A DNA stretch of 64,000 nt from positions 18,277 to 82,276 of the forward strand of contig JAMPAU010000005.1 in assembly GCA_023667045.1 (NCBI GenBank), written 5' to 3'. A program made the position numbers and the translations under genes. Origin of the DNA: Ruminococcus flavefaciens. GTDB taxonomy: Bacteria; Bacillota; Clostridia; Oscillospirales; Ruminococcaceae. Positions within the stretch are counted from its first letter, which is position 1. Each line of letters begins with the position of its first letter. Shown here piece by piece: positions 1 to 8,228 of this stretch. The notes under the pieces were generated by a model. It was not told the DNA's origin. It ran no database searches and saw nothing but the letters and a program-made list of their open reading frames with translations.

Positions 1-133
1 TTTCCTTTCTGTTTGTCAACTTTTTATTATTTTTACACAAAAAACAAAAAATATTCCTATGGATATTGATTTGGAAAAGATTTTGAGTTATAATAAAAGG
101 TGTACGATTTTTTTAAAAAAGGCGGTGCGTATT

Positions 134-316
134 ATGGACATAAGAGCAGGAGATATTCTTACTATGAAAAAAAATCACCCGTGCGGTGCTAATGAAATGT
201 ACGTCATACGTGCGGGTATGGATTTTAGGCTTAGATGCGTTAATTGCAACAGGGAATTTATGGTGAAACGCAACAAAATAGAAAAACATATTAAAAGGGT
301 AAGCAGGGAGGAATAG
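134..316 (+). CDS. DUF951 family protein
   Basis: A 60-residue protein of the DUF951 family, function unknown. The family core is visible as GDI-x-x-MKK-x-HPCG at residues 6-18, and an RCxxC at residues 34-38 gives three cysteines in all, so metal binding is possible. The C-terminus is basic. The open frame begins at 59, but I chose the ATG at 134 because family similarity starts there and a purine-rich AAGGCGGTG lies about 6-8 bases upstream. The gene is 4 bp from prfA and probably co-transcribed with it. The family assignment is from memory of its signature. Confidence 0.8.
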   Translation: MDIRAGDILTMKKNHPCGANEMYVIRAGMDFRLRCVNCNREFMVKRNKIEKHIKRVSREE

Positions 317-320
317 AAAA

Positions 321-1391
321 ATGTTTGAAAAGCTCGAAGCAATGGAACAAAAATACAACGATATAAGCGAAAGACTTTCACAGCCGGATATTGTAAGCGA
401 CAACAAACTCTATACTCAGCTTATGAAAGATTTCAAAAATATGACTCCGGTTATTGAAAAATACCGTGAATACAAAAAGGCTCGTGAGGCTTTTGATGAG
501 GCACAGGAATTACTAAGCGAAAACGGTCTTGAAAAGGACTTCAGAGATATGGCACAGTTGCAGTATGAGGAAGCTAAAATATCTATTGAAAATATTACGC
601 AGGAACTTAAAGTCTTACTGCTCCCGAAAGACCCCGACGACGATAAAAATGTTATCATTGAAATTCGTGGCGGTGCAGGCGGTGAGGAAGCATCATTGTT
701 TGCTAACTCCCTCTACAGAATGTACACTATGTACGCTGAGACAAAGGGTTGGAAACAGGAAATTTTAAACTCAAATCCTACTGAACTTGGCGGTTACAAG
801 GAAATAAGCTTTTCTATTGAGGGCGAGGGGGCATATTCTCGTCTCAAATATGAGAGTGGTGTTCATCGTGTGCAGAGAGTGCCGGAAACTGAATCGCAGG
901 GACGTATTCACACAAGTACCGTAACTGTCGCCGTACTGGTCGAGGCTGATGAGGTGGAGCTTGAAATAAATCCGACCGACTTGAAAATAGATGTTTTCCG
1001 GTCAAGCGGTGCTGGCGGTCAGAAAGTAAACAAGACTGAATCCGCTGTCCGTATAACCTATCTGCCGACCAACGTAGTAGTAGAATGTCAGGACGAGAGA
1101 AGCCAGTACAAAAACAAGGACAAGGCTATGAAAATTCTCCGCTCAAGAATCTATGAGACTATGCAACAGGAACAGAACAAAAAAATTGCATCTGAAAGAA
1201 AAATGCAGGTAGGCACGGGCGACCGCTCCGAACGTATAAGAACTTACAATTATCCGCAGGGCAGACTTACCGACCACAGAATAAATCTCACAATCTACCG
1301 GCTTGAAGATATTCTCAATGGTAATCTCGATGAGGTCATTGACGCTCTCGCAACGGCAGACCAAGCCGCAAAACTCGCCGGACAGGAGTAA
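321..1391 (+). CDS. prfA: Peptide chain release factor 1
   Basis: Class I release factor that recognises UAA/UAG in the ribosomal A site and triggers peptide release. The GGQ motif that reaches the peptidyl-transferase centre appears as GAGGQKVNK at about residue 230. The stop-codon reading loop has the RF1-type PxT form (PETESQGR at about 190). Length, 356 aa, is normal. An AGGGAGG Shine-Dalgarno precedes the ATG. It is followed at 5 bp by the Sua5-type gene, an arrangement common in Firmicutes, where prfA lies near a threonylcarbamoyl-AMP synthase gene. Confidence 0.97.
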   Translation: MFEKLEAMEQKYNDISERLSQPDIVSDNKLYTQLMKDFKNMTPVIEKYREYKKAREAFDEAQELLSENGLEKDFRDMAQLQYEEAKISIENITQELKVLLLPKDPDDDKNVIIEIRGGAGGEEASLFANSLYRMYTMYAETKGWKQEILNSNPTELGGYKEISFSIEGEGAYSRLKYESGVHRVQRVPETESQGRIHTSTVTVAVLVEADEVELEINPTDLKIDVFRSSGAGGQKVNKTESAVRITYLPTNVVVECQDERSQYKNKDKAMKILRSRIYETMQQEQNKKIASERKMQVGTGDRSERIRTYNYPQGRLTDHRINLTIYRLEDILNGNLDEVIDALATADQAAKLAGQE

Positions 1392-1396
1392 TATTT

Positions 1397-2404
1397 ATGG
1401 AAACTTTATTGCTTGACGAAAATCAGCTTGATATTGCCGTACAGTTAATCAGACAAGGAGAGGTTGTAGGCATTCCCACTGAAACAGTATACGGACTGGG
1501 TGCTGACGCATCAAATGAAAACGCTGTCCGGAAAATCTTTTCTGCAAAGGGCAGACCAGCCGATAATCCCCTTATAGTACACCTTGCGGACTTTGCTGAC
1601 GCTGTAAACTATACTTCATATATTCCGGAACTCGCATACAGACTGGCAGAAAAATTCTGTCCGGGGGCATTGACTATGGTTATGCCGAAAAATGACAGAA
1701 TACCGCTTGTTACTTCCGGTGGACTTGATACTGTCGGTATAAGAGTACCCTCGCACCCTGTCATGCACAGACTTATAGAGATGTCCGGCAGACCTATTTC
1801 AGCACCATCCGCTAATATATCGGGCTATCCCAGTGCAACTTCTGCACAGCACGTAATGAGAGATATGAGAGGCAGGATTTCTGCGGTACTTGACGGCGGA
1901 CAGTCTGAATTTGGTGTGGAGTCAACTGTTATTTCCTTTGAAGACGAAAACACAGTCAGGATTTTACGACCGGGTTGTATCACTGAAAAGATGTTGCTTA
2001 CTGTATGCGGTAATGTCATAATCGACAAGGCGGTACTCAGCGGACTTGAAAAGGGTGAAAAAGCCTCGTCTCCTGGTATGAAATACAAGCACTATTCCCC
2101 GAAAGCCGATATAATAATGGTTGAATCCGACCTTGAAAAGTTTACGGCATATGTCGGCGAACATTACGGCGAAGGTGTCTATTCGCTTATTTTTGACGGC
2201 GACGAGAAGAATTTTCCGTACAGATACATGACATACGGTGCGGACAGTCTCCAGCAGGCACACCAGATTTTTCAGAAACTCAGAGAGATTGACGATATAA
2301 ATGCTGTAAAGGTATACGTGCGTTCTCCCGATACTGACGGCGTGGGGCTTGCCGTATACAACAGGCTCATAAGGGCTGCCGGATTTGAGGTGGTAAGGCT
2401 ATGA
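1397..2404 (+). CDS. ywlC: Threonylcarbamoyl-AMP synthase (Sua5/YwlC type)
   Basis: Makes threonylcarbamoyl-AMP from threonine, bicarbonate and ATP, the first step of t6A37 modification of ANN-decoding tRNAs. The N-terminal YrdC domain (about 5-190) shows PTETVYGLGADA, KGRPxxNPLIVH and SAPSANxSGxxSAT. The linker PGMKYKHYSP (about 228-237) introduces the C-terminal Sua5 domain, so this is the long two-domain form at 335 aa. The stop overlaps the coaE start as ATGA, implying translational coupling. Confidence 0.95.
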   Translation: METLLLDENQLDIAVQLIRQGEVVGIPTETVYGLGADASNENAVRKIFSAKGRPADNPLIVHLADFADAVNYTSYIPELAYRLAEKFCPGALTMVMPKNDRIPLVTSGGLDTVGIRVPSHPVMHRLIEMSGRPISAPSANISGYPSATSAQHVMRDMRGRISAVLDGGQSEFGVESTVISFEDENTVRILRPGCITEKMLLTVCGNVIIDKAVLSGLEKGEKASSPGMKYKHYSPKADIIMVESDLEKFTAYVGEHYGEGVYSLIFDGDEKNFPYRYMTYGADSLQQAHQIFQKLREIDDINAVKVYVRSPDTDGVGLAVYNRLIRAAGFEVVRL

Positions 2405-3018
2405 GTGGTGTTACTGTTGTTGGACTTACAGGGCAGACAGGTGCAGGAAAAAGCACTATCTCAAAGGTTTTTCATGCAAACGGCTTTGAGGTTATCAATG
2501 CAGATATTGTAGCACGTCAGGTAGTGGAAAAGGGAAAACCGTGCCTTGCAGAGATAGAGGAAATTTTTGGCAGTGAGGTTATTGACAGCTCCGGCAATCT
2601 TGACCGCAGAAAATTAGGCGGTATAGTTTTTACTGACAGGACAAAGCTCGAAACTCTCAATACTATAACATATCCGTATATTACACAGGAAATACTCCGG
2701 CAGATAAACGCTTTTTCTGATTCCGGAAAAAATTTTATACTTCTTGACGCTCCCACGCTCTTTGAGAGCAGGGCAGACGATTTCTGTGAAATTATTATTT
2801 CCGTGCTTGCCGATTCGGAAATAAGAAAACAGCGGATTATCAGACGTGACGGTCTCACGCCGGAGCAGGCTCAGAACCGCATAAACTCACAGTTTAATGA
2901 TGAGTTCTTTGAGACACGTTCTGACTATATAATACATAATAACGGCAGTCTGGAAACTGTCAGCGAAATGGCACAGGAAATCGCCGATAAAATCAGATGT
3001 TGTTATAAAAATAAATAA
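2401..3018 (+). CDS. coaE: Dephospho-CoA kinase
   Basis: Catalyses the last step of coenzyme A synthesis, ATP-dependent 3'-phosphorylation of dephospho-CoA. A P-loop GQTGAGKST lies at residues 10-18. NADIVARQVVEKG, the LDAPTLFE region and the lid-like QRIIRRDGLTPEQAQNRI follow the family order. It is 205 aa, as expected. The start overlaps the preceding stop by four bases. It ends 23 bp before the aminopeptidase gene, which has its own strong Shine-Dalgarno. Confidence 0.95.
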   Translation: MSGVTVVGLTGQTGAGKSTISKVFHANGFEVINADIVARQVVEKGKPCLAEIEEIFGSEVIDSSGNLDRRKLGGIVFTDRTKLETLNTITYPYITQEILRQINAFSDSGKNFILLDAPTLFESRADDFCEIIISVLADSEIRKQRIIRRDGLTPEQAQNRINSQFNDEFFETRSDYIIHNNGSLETVSEMAQEIADKIRCCYKNK

Positions 3019-3041
3019 TTTTATAAAAGGAGTGTTTTTTT

Positions 3042-4433
3042 ATGGAAACATCTAAGGTGCTTAAAGAAAAGCTTTTCATGAAACGCAAGAATGCCGTTCT
3101 CAGAATGAGCGAGACAGAAATTGCAGAGTGTGACAGTTTCTGTGAGGGTTACAAGGATTTCATGGATACCGCAAAAATCGAGCGTGAGGCGGTTGCCTAT
3201 ACTATCGAACTTCTTAAAAACAATGGCTATGTTGAGTACAAAACAGGTATGCCTCTTAATGTCGGTGATAAGATTTACCGCAACAACAGAGACAAGGCTG
3301 TTATTATGGCTGTAATTGGCTCTGCTCCCATTGAAGACGGCGTTAGACTTTGTGCCGCTCATATTGATTCGCCGAGACTTGACCTCAAACAAAACCCTCT
3401 CTATGAAGACAACGAAATAGCTCTTTTTAAGACCCACTATTACGGCGGTATAAAAAAATACCAGTGGACTACAATTCCGCTTGCACTTCACGGCGTTATC
3501 ATAAAAGCTGACGGCGAAAAAGTTACCGTAAACATAGGCGAAGACGAAAACGACCCTGTTTTCTGTGTTACCGACCTGCTCCCGCACCTCGCAAACAACC
3601 AGATGACACAGACTCTTTCAAAGGCTATCTCCGGCGAACAGCTTAACCTTATTATCGGTTCTCGTCCTTTCCGTGACGACGAGGCAAGCGAAGCCGTAAA
3701 ACTCAACATCATGAATATCCTTTTTGAAAAGTATGGCATTACTGAAGCAGATTTCATTTCTTCCGAACTTGAAGCAGTACCGGCTTTCAAGACTAAGGAC
3801 GTTGGCTTTGACAGAAGCATGATTGGTGCATACGGTCACGATGATAAGGTTTGTGCATATACCGCCTTAATGGCAACAGTTGACTGCAACAACCCTGTTC
3901 ACACTGTTGTTACCGTTCTCACCGACAAGGAAGAAACAGGCTCTGACGGCAACACTGGACTGTGCTCTGCTTACTTTGAATACTTTATCGCTGACATCGC
4001 TGAAACTCTCGGCTCTGACGGCAGGACAGTACTCTCAGCCTCTGAGTGCCTTTCCGCTGACGTTAACGCCGCATTCGACCCGACTTTCCCAGAAGTAAAC
4101 GAACGCAATAACTGTGCTTACATCAACAAGGGCGTTTGCATTACAAAGTATACCGGAGCAAGAGGAAAATCCGGCACTTCTGACGCATCGGCAGAGTTTA
4201 CCGGAAGAATCCGCAGACTTATGGACAGCCATAATGTTATATGGCAGACCGGAGAACTCGGCAAGGTGGACGAAGGCGGTGGCGGTACTGTAGCCGCATA
4301 TATAGCTAACCTCAATGTTGATACTATTGATATGGGTGTACCGGTACTTTCAATGCACGCACCCTTTGAAATCGTTTCAAAGATTGATACTTATATGGCT
4401 TATAAGGCATTTTCAGTTTTCATAAACGACTAA
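3042..4433 (+). CDS. M18 family metallo-aminopeptidase
   Basis: Cytosolic dinuclear-zinc aminopeptidase of family M18 (aspartyl aminopeptidase-like), removing N-terminal residues from peptides. Metal-site signatures are in order: AAHIDSPRLDL at about 105-115, DKEETGS at about 295-301 and the C-terminal MHAPFEIVSKID. No signal peptide is seen. The length of 463 aa fits the family. An AAGGAG Shine-Dalgarno sits 8-9 bases before the ATG. It is the last gene of the prfA operon and is followed at once by a hairpin terminator. Confidence 0.93.
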   Translation: METSKVLKEKLFMKRKNAVLRMSETEIAECDSFCEGYKDFMDTAKIEREAVAYTIELLKNNGYVEYKTGMPLNVGDKIYRNNRDKAVIMAVIGSAPIEDGVRLCAAHIDSPRLDLKQNPLYEDNEIALFKTHYYGGIKKYQWTTIPLALHGVIIKADGEKVTVNIGEDENDPVFCVTDLLPHLANNQMTQTLSKAISGEQLNLIIGSRPFRDDEASEAVKLNIMNILFEKYGITEADFISSELEAVPAFKTKDVGFDRSMIGAYGHDDKVCAYTALMATVDCNNPVHTVVTVLTDKEETGSDGNTGLCSAYFEYFIADIAETLGSDGRTVLSASECLSADVNAAFDPTFPEVNERNNCAYINKGVCITKYTGARGKSGTSDASAEFTGRIRRLMDSHNVIWQTGELGKVDEGGGGTVAAYIANLNVDTIDMGVPVLSMHAPFEIVSKIDTYMAYKAFSVFIND

Positions 4434-4442
4434 ATAAATACA

Positions 4443-4475
4443 GCCTGAGATTAAAAGGTCTCAGGCTTTTGTTTT
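4443..4475 (+). terminator. Rho-independent terminator after the aminopeptidase gene
   Basis: CCTGAGA and TCTCAGG form a 7-bp stem around a short A-rich loop, followed by CTTTTGTTTTG. The T-rich side faces the plus strand, ending the prfA operon. Its distal part overlaps the stop region of the convergent small gene at 4461. Confidence 0.85.
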
Positions 4476-4676
4476 GTTAAAATAGTCTGTAAGAAGCTGT
4501 TTTATAAATGAGGGAACAACAGGCACTTCGCTGTCAAAAAGCGGATATTCAAGATTAATTTTTTTGTCCTCAGACAAAATGTGTATTCTGGGTACTCCGT
4601 CAGTATTTTTCTTTACAAACCAGTAAAAAATTTTTTCTTTGTATTCAAATTTTCTTTTTCCTTTTTTCGATACCAT
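4461..4676 (-). CDS. Small hypothetical protein, end of the immunity-like cluster
   Basis: Unrecognised 71-aa protein. The first ten residues are strongly basic (SKKGKRKFEYK), and the rest is a soluble mixed alpha/beta pattern with IHILSEDKK and YPLFDSEVPVVPS. There are no membrane segments or cysteine motifs. A GGGGT lies just before the ATG. It is the promoter-distal member of a minus-strand series of small genes that starts near 7720. A role like its neighbours (immunity or antitoxin) is only a guess from position. Confidence 0.6.
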   Translation of the reverse strand: MVSKKGKRKFEYKEKIFYWFVKKNTDGVPRIHILSEDKKINLEYPLFDSEVPVVPSFIKQLLTDYFNKTKA

Positions 4677-4712
4677 GTCATTTACCCCGTTTAATAATTT
4701 TTCTTGCTGTTA

Positions 4713-5057
4713 TTATTTATTGTCGGAAAAACTGTCAGTTATCTTTATTTTTCCGGTAATGTGACGGTTAAAGTTTTCGAGTTCCTCCGCCGGAATCCAT
4801 AACTCCTGATGATGTTTTGCACCTACCGTATGCACGACGAAACTTTTAATATATTCGTCGTCAACCTCAAACTCCGTGACATAACCTTTGCGGTCGGCGG
4901 TTTTTGTGTTCCATTTTTCAGCGATTTCACGGGCGTACTCATGGTTTAGAACAGGATAAAAAATAGGCTGTTCGGGAAGTCTCGGTGGAAATTCTTCATA
5001 GTCGCTTCCGGCTATTAGGTCAAGCTCTGCTGTGCCGACTGGTCTGTATAAAATCAT
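4713..5057 (-). CDS. Protein of the type annotated as ADP-ribosylation/crystallin J1
   Basis: A 114-aa soluble protein matching a small family often labelled ADP-ribosylation/crystallin J1, although no ADP-ribosylglycohydrolase fold is evident at this size. The pattern is YRPVGxxEL near the start, FPPRLPxQPIFYPVLNxEYA in the middle, and ELWIPAEELExFNxHIxGxI at the end. The frame is open from 5132, but the ATG at 5057 has AAAGGT six bases upstream and matches the family start. It lies 50 bp downstream of the Imm1-type gene. Function is unknown. Confidence 0.7.
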   Translation of the reverse strand: MILYRPVGTAELDLIAGSDYEEFPPRLPEQPIFYPVLNHEYAREIAEKWNTKTADRKGYVTEFEVDDEYIKSFVVHTVGAKHHQELWIPAEELENFNRHITGKIKITDSFSDNK

Positions 5058-5107
5058 ATTTTTACCTTTTTTCATGATATTTGTGCAGACATAATAATTG
5101 TTTATTT

Positions 5108-5845
5108 TTAAAGTTCCTCCCACTCTATGCACTCCGGACGGTTAAGTGTATCGCAAAATTCGTCAACGCATTTCAGGGCAGTTTCAATAGTTACGACGGA
5201 TTCGGGCGGTGCAGTCCATTCCGTACCACCGGCAATGAAAGTCACTTCTTTCCCGATACCTTCGGCAGACTGAAACATTTTTCCGTTTTCGTCCTCAAAC
5301 CAGTGAATACAGGCATATTTTCCGCTGACAAGTACTACAAGACACGGGTATTTATTTTCACTTATCCATATGTCGTTGTCCGTGCTGTTGAGGATAATTC
5401 TTTTAATCTCGCTTTTTCGTTGACATATTTTATCGCCGTTATTTGTGCTGACGGTCATTACAGGTGTCGGACTTATATAATCGTCCCATAGTTCGTGACC
5501 GCTGAAATGATAGTCCGCAACCCATGCACCGTCACCGGTAACTACATATCCGTCCGACAGTATACCGACCGCACAGGCACAAGCTACAAAAAGATTTTTC
5601 CCCATACCACGCAATGCACGGCTGTCAATATCCCAGAATTTTCCAGTCCATTCATTATCATAGAAAGTTATATGTACTGAATTGTTTTTTATTACAAGAG
5701 TATCATAGCCCGAATGATTTACAATTTTTATCTTGCTGAAATCAATTTTTCTGTTGACGTTTTTCAGGGTTTTCATGGTGCTGATTATGTCTTCCGTCGT
5801 GAAATCCGGATTTTTTTCTGTATGCACTTGAAAAGAACGGCTCAT
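5108..5845 (-). CDS. Two-part protein with C-terminal Imm1-like domain
   Basis: A 245-aa soluble protein. The last ~120 residues resemble the Imm1 immunity family, ending in the hallmark helix and tail (ALKCVDEFCDTLNRPECIEW). The first ~120 residues form a separate unrecognised domain, so this may be a fused or two-domain immunity protein. Start chosen at 5845: AAAGGAGG lies seven bases upstream, whereas the longer frame from 5905 has no such site. The ATG overlaps the upstream stop as ATGA. The toxin partner is not in this window. Confidence 0.65.
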   Translation of the reverse strand: MSRSFQVHTEKNPDFTTEDIISTMKTLKNVNRKIDFSKIKIVNHSGYDTLVIKNNSVHITFYDNEWTGKFWDIDSRALRGMGKNLFVACACAVGILSDGYVVTGDGAWVADYHFSGHELWDDYISPTPVMTVSTNNGDKICQRKSEIKRIILNSTDNDIWISENKYPCLVVLVSGKYACIHWFEDENGKMFQSAEGIGKEVTFIAGGTEWTAPPESVVTIETALKCVDEFCDTLNRPECIEWEEL

Positions 5846-6318
5846 ATGTTTTCCTCCTTTATCTTCAGAAATCTTCTGTTTAGTAGTTTTCCGCACTTCT
5901 GACACGGTATTTTCTTAAAAACCGGCGGTATTTCGGGGGTTACGTCATGCGGAAGAAAAGTAGGGTCATCTTCATGCATGGGCATGGCGTATACACCGTC
6001 AAAAGCGTTCGGCTGACGGCATTCAAGACATAACCATCCGTTTGTCAGTGCGACGTGATATAGTTTTCCGTCATATCTGTAACAGTATACGAAATACTGC
6101 ACATTGTCCCTGTATAAAGACACGATTGATAGTAATAGCTCCGGAATATCTGAATTTTCAATATATCTTATAAAAGACAGACAATGCTCTTTGACAGGAA
6201 TATCCGAAACTTCAATATCATGATAGATATTTTTATAGTGTTCTGAGGGAACTATGTACGTTTTCACTCCGTTGATTGTGTGTCTTTCGGTACAGTATTT
6301 TTCAATCAGTTTTTTCAT
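5842..6318 (-). CDS. Hypothetical protein with two CxxC pairs
   Basis: Unrecognised 158-aa protein. CLEC at about residue 100 and CQKC at about 140 could together form a zinc knuckle. The rest is soluble, with several aromatic beta-strand patterns such as YFVYCYRYDGKLYHVAL. It starts 27 bp after the end of the frameshifted CdiI-like gene and overlaps the next gene by four bases (ATGA). Its place in the run of immunity-like genes suggests it neutralises or binds a partner, but nothing in the sequence proves this. Confidence 0.6.
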   Translation of the reverse strand: MKKLIEKYCTERHTINGVKTYIVPSEHYKNIYHDIEVSDIPVKEHCLSFIRYIENSDIPELLLSIVSLYRDNVQYFVYCYRYDGKLYHVALTNGWLCLECRQPNAFDGVYAMPMHEDDPTFLPHDVTPEIPPVFKKIPCQKCGKLLNRRFLKIKEENI

Positions 6319-6345
6319 AATTTATTTGTTATTCCTTAATATATA

Positions 6346-6634
6346 TTATAAAGATAAATATTTTTCAGTCATTTTTATGGGGATTTCCTCACAGGATTCT
6401 ATTAATGAATAGTTTTCAAGTATTATTGTTCTGAACCTGTCTAAATCCGTTTTGTTGTCTTTCCAGTCGGCGATTTTCAGACGGAGCAACACCTTTAATA
6501 AATCTCCCTTAAAAAATGTAACCTCAATAAGCGGATTTTTTTCAAGTATGGAAACAGCAATGGGCAGAATGTATTTCAGACCTATTTTCTGCCCTGTCAA
6601 AAGCCGTATTTCCTCGTGTGAAAATTGATTTCAT
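6346..6634 (-). pseudogene. CdiI-like immunity gene with a frameshift at its start
   Basis: The frame ending at 6346 encodes about 90 residues resembling contact-dependent growth inhibition immunity proteins of the CdiI_3 type: EEIRLLTGQKIGLKYILPIA, then FFKGDLLKVLLRLKIADW. That frame has no ATG: going upstream it reaches NQFSHEE and then a TGA. An ATG with a good AGGAG exists at 6634, directly after the previous stop, but is one base out of frame. Removing one A from the AAA after that ATG gives MNQFSHEEIRLL. So there is a one-base insertion, a sequencing error, or initiation at an internal TTG (6600). Family call from memory. Confidence 0.65.
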
Positions 6635-7054
6635 TTATTCTCCTATGTAAGATTCTGTAATATTAAACTCGTCGTCGATATGCACGAACCGCCGGAAGTC
6701 CTCGTCAATGACAAGCAGATATGGACTGAAAAAGAAAAAATCGTCGTAATCATGCAGAAAATCACTGAAATTCCCATAAATGTATATGTCGAAAAGTTCC
6801 AGACTGCCACAAAGGAAACACAGATAACATTTTCCGTGTGCAGTAACGGGATTTTTAGGAAATTTTGAAGGGATTCTTTCCATAAAATTTTCAATTCGTT
6901 CTTTTTCGTCGTCGTCAGCAAAATGGTATTTTTCCGGAAAATTTTCAACTTCCTGCATAATTCGGGATTTTTCTTCATTTATGCGGATTTCTTTCAGACG
7001 GCGTTTGTTTTCGTCAAGTTTTCGTTTTAATAGTTCTCTGTCCTGTTCGTTCAT
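6635..7054 (-). CDS. Hypothetical protein, acidic, immunity-like context
   Basis: Unrecognised 139-aa protein. The first ~60 residues are charged and probably coiled coil (LKRKLDENKRRLKEIR). The rest contains CYLCFLCG and an aromatic acidic stretch DYDDFFFFSPYLLVIDEDF, a composition common among immunity proteins. The start overlaps the upstream reading frame as ATGA. The stop is immediately followed by the ATG of the CdiI-like gene. Function is inferred only from the neighbourhood. Confidence 0.6.
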   Translation of the reverse strand: MNEQDRELLKRKLDENKRRLKEIRINEEKSRIMQEVENFPEKYHFADDDEKERIENFMERIPSKFPKNPVTAHGKCYLCFLCGSLELFDIYIYGNFSDFLHDYDDFFFFSPYLLVIDEDFRRFVHIDDEFNITESYIGE

Positions 7055-7400
7055 ACTCTTTCACTTCTTTCTATAGACGCAAACCATTTTTCTGAAAAAT
7101 CATTCTGTGCGTTGGTGTCGGGGAAAACCTTTATATCGGAATATTCAAAGATACTGACAATATTTTCTGATGTCCCATATGCACAAGGTAAATTTTATCG
7201 CAAGCTCCTAGCATTTCCGGCGGTACGGCGTTTAACTGAGAACCTTTGCATTTTATTCCGTAGTTCATATCAAGCAGTTTATCACGTAATTTCTGATATG
7301 CGGACAGATAATTATAATCTTCCGTACAAATTTCATTGTCGTCAATATTTGATTTCAGAATAATTTTAACTTTATATTTTCTAATTTTTTCACCTGTCAT
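7051..7400 (-). pseudogene. Small immunity-like gene split by a one-base deletion
   Basis: The reading frame from 7400 runs as far as KIYLVHMGH and then ends early at 7131. From that exact point the next frame continues smoothly as ENIVSIFEYSDIKVFPDTNA and on through KWFASIERSERV, ending at 7051 in an ATGA overlap with the following gene. Restoring one base near 7167-7171 (for instance CAT-CCA, giving MGHPENI) joins the two halves into about 116 residues. The perfect coupling of the downstream frame argues that the intact gene had this form. No family recognised. Start at 7400 fits TAATAATG coupling; 7421 is possible. Confidence 0.65.
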
Positions 7401-7402
7401 TA

Positions 7403-7720
7403 TTAATAGTCGTCGTGCCATGTGATAAAGTCGGGGATTCTGTGGTTTTCCTCAAAGTACCGGAGAGCCTTATGTACAATTTCGGCAGGAATAACCCACG
7501 ACATAGGGTAGCGGTCAACTTGTCCGTTGCTAAGGGTAAACTCTATTGTTTCGTCGTCCGAACCGCTGTAATCGGGGTTTCGTGAACTCAGTCCGGAGTC
7601 GCTTTCTTCACGCAGATACATCAGCCAGCCGTAACCGCCGTTTATCAGAGCGTACATATACTGTCCGTCTTCCAGTTGTACTGTTATTTCCTTGAAATGC
7701 TTATAAGTCCATATATCCAT
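7403..7720 (-). CDS. Imm1-family immunity protein
   Basis: A 105-aa soluble protein with the Imm1 pattern: an N-terminal strand pair, YALINGGYGWLMYLRE, an acidic SDDETIEFTLSNGQ strand, and the closing VIPAEIVHKALRYFEENHRIPDFITW. Imm1 proteins neutralise toxins of polymorphic or contact-dependent systems. It is the first gene after a strong promoter (7761-7789) and has GGTGG upstream of its ATG. The stop is followed two bases later by the next ATG. No cognate toxin is in the window. Confidence 0.65.
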   Translation of the reverse strand: MDIWTYKHFKEITVQLEDGQYMYALINGGYGWLMYLREESDSGLSSRNPDYSGSDDETIEFTLSNGQVDRYPMSWVIPAEIVHKALRYFEENHRIPDFITWHDDY

Positions 7721-7760
7721 GATATAGCCACCAAACTTTCAGATTATAATATTATAAATA

Positions 7761-7789
7761 ATTATACAGTGACAACACAAAAAAGTCAA
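7761..7789 (-). promoter_or_regulatory. Sigma-A promoter of the immunity-like operon
   Basis: On the minus strand TTGACT (7784-7789), a 17-bp spacer, and a perfect TATAAT (7761-7766) point towards the Imm1 gene, leaving a leader of about 30-35 bases. It starts just past the terminator of the preceding gene, so the cluster is its own transcription unit. Confidence 0.85.
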
Positions 7790-7791
7790 GA

Positions 7792-7819
7792 AAAAAAGCC
7801 CGAATCGCTCAGGCTTTTG
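7792..7819 (-). terminator. Terminator of the moxR-DUF308 operon
   Basis: On the minus strand AAGCCTGAGC and its partner GATTCGGGCTT form a hairpin followed by T7. The TGA stop of the preceding gene lies inside the 5' arm, so termination is built onto the end of the coding region. Confidence 0.8.
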
Positions 7820-8228
7820 TTATATAATATACATCAAAAAGATAATTGCATTCGTCACGTGAATCGTTACCGACTTCATAGACTTTTTCAAGATTTTCGA
7901 CGGCTGTTGTTATTGTGCCGTGAGCGTCCCACAGACTTTTTACAGCGGTCTGAACGTCAGTTATCCGGATTTTTACTGGCACGCCCTCGCACAGAAGATA
8001 GACAATCATATTATTCCGGAACTTCATGCAGTCTGTAATCCATTCATAGATATTATCAGAATCTTCAGATATTCTTGAATCCGGCACTTTTTCGCATGAA
8101 TAATATTCAGCTATACGTATGTTCAGACCGTCGCATATTTCTATAACTTCAATACCGTCTGTGGATTTAAGCATATTGCGGACACGCTGTAGCTTTTTCT
8201 TTTTTTCAAGCAGTTTCCGGTCGTTCAT
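7809..8228 (-). CDS. Hypothetical protein coupled to the DUF308 gene
   Basis: Unrecognised 139-aa soluble protein with a very basic start (DRKLLEKKKKLQRVR) and a mixed alpha/beta remainder. Its ATG overlaps the stop of the DUF308 membrane-protein gene as ATGA, so the two are translationally coupled. The coding sequence ends inside a terminator hairpin. In size and composition it resembles the small genes downstream, but it belongs to a different transcript. Confidence 0.6.
   Translation of the reverse strand: MNDRKLLEKKKKLQRVRNMLKSTDGIEVIEICDGLNIRIAEYYSCEKVPDSRISEDSDNIYEWITDCMKFRNNMIVYLLCEGVPVKIRITDVQTAVKSLWDAHGTITTAVENLEKVYEVGNDSRDECNYLFDVYYITKA

Noticed and set aside
3021-3587. 188-aa minus-strand frame
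   Set aside because: Antisense to the aminopeptidase gene and without a Shine-Dalgarno.
6643-6978. Second 111-aa minus-strand frame
   Set aside because: Overlaps the 139-aa gene at 6635-7054 on the same strand. The latter has ATGA and TAAATG coupling on both sides.
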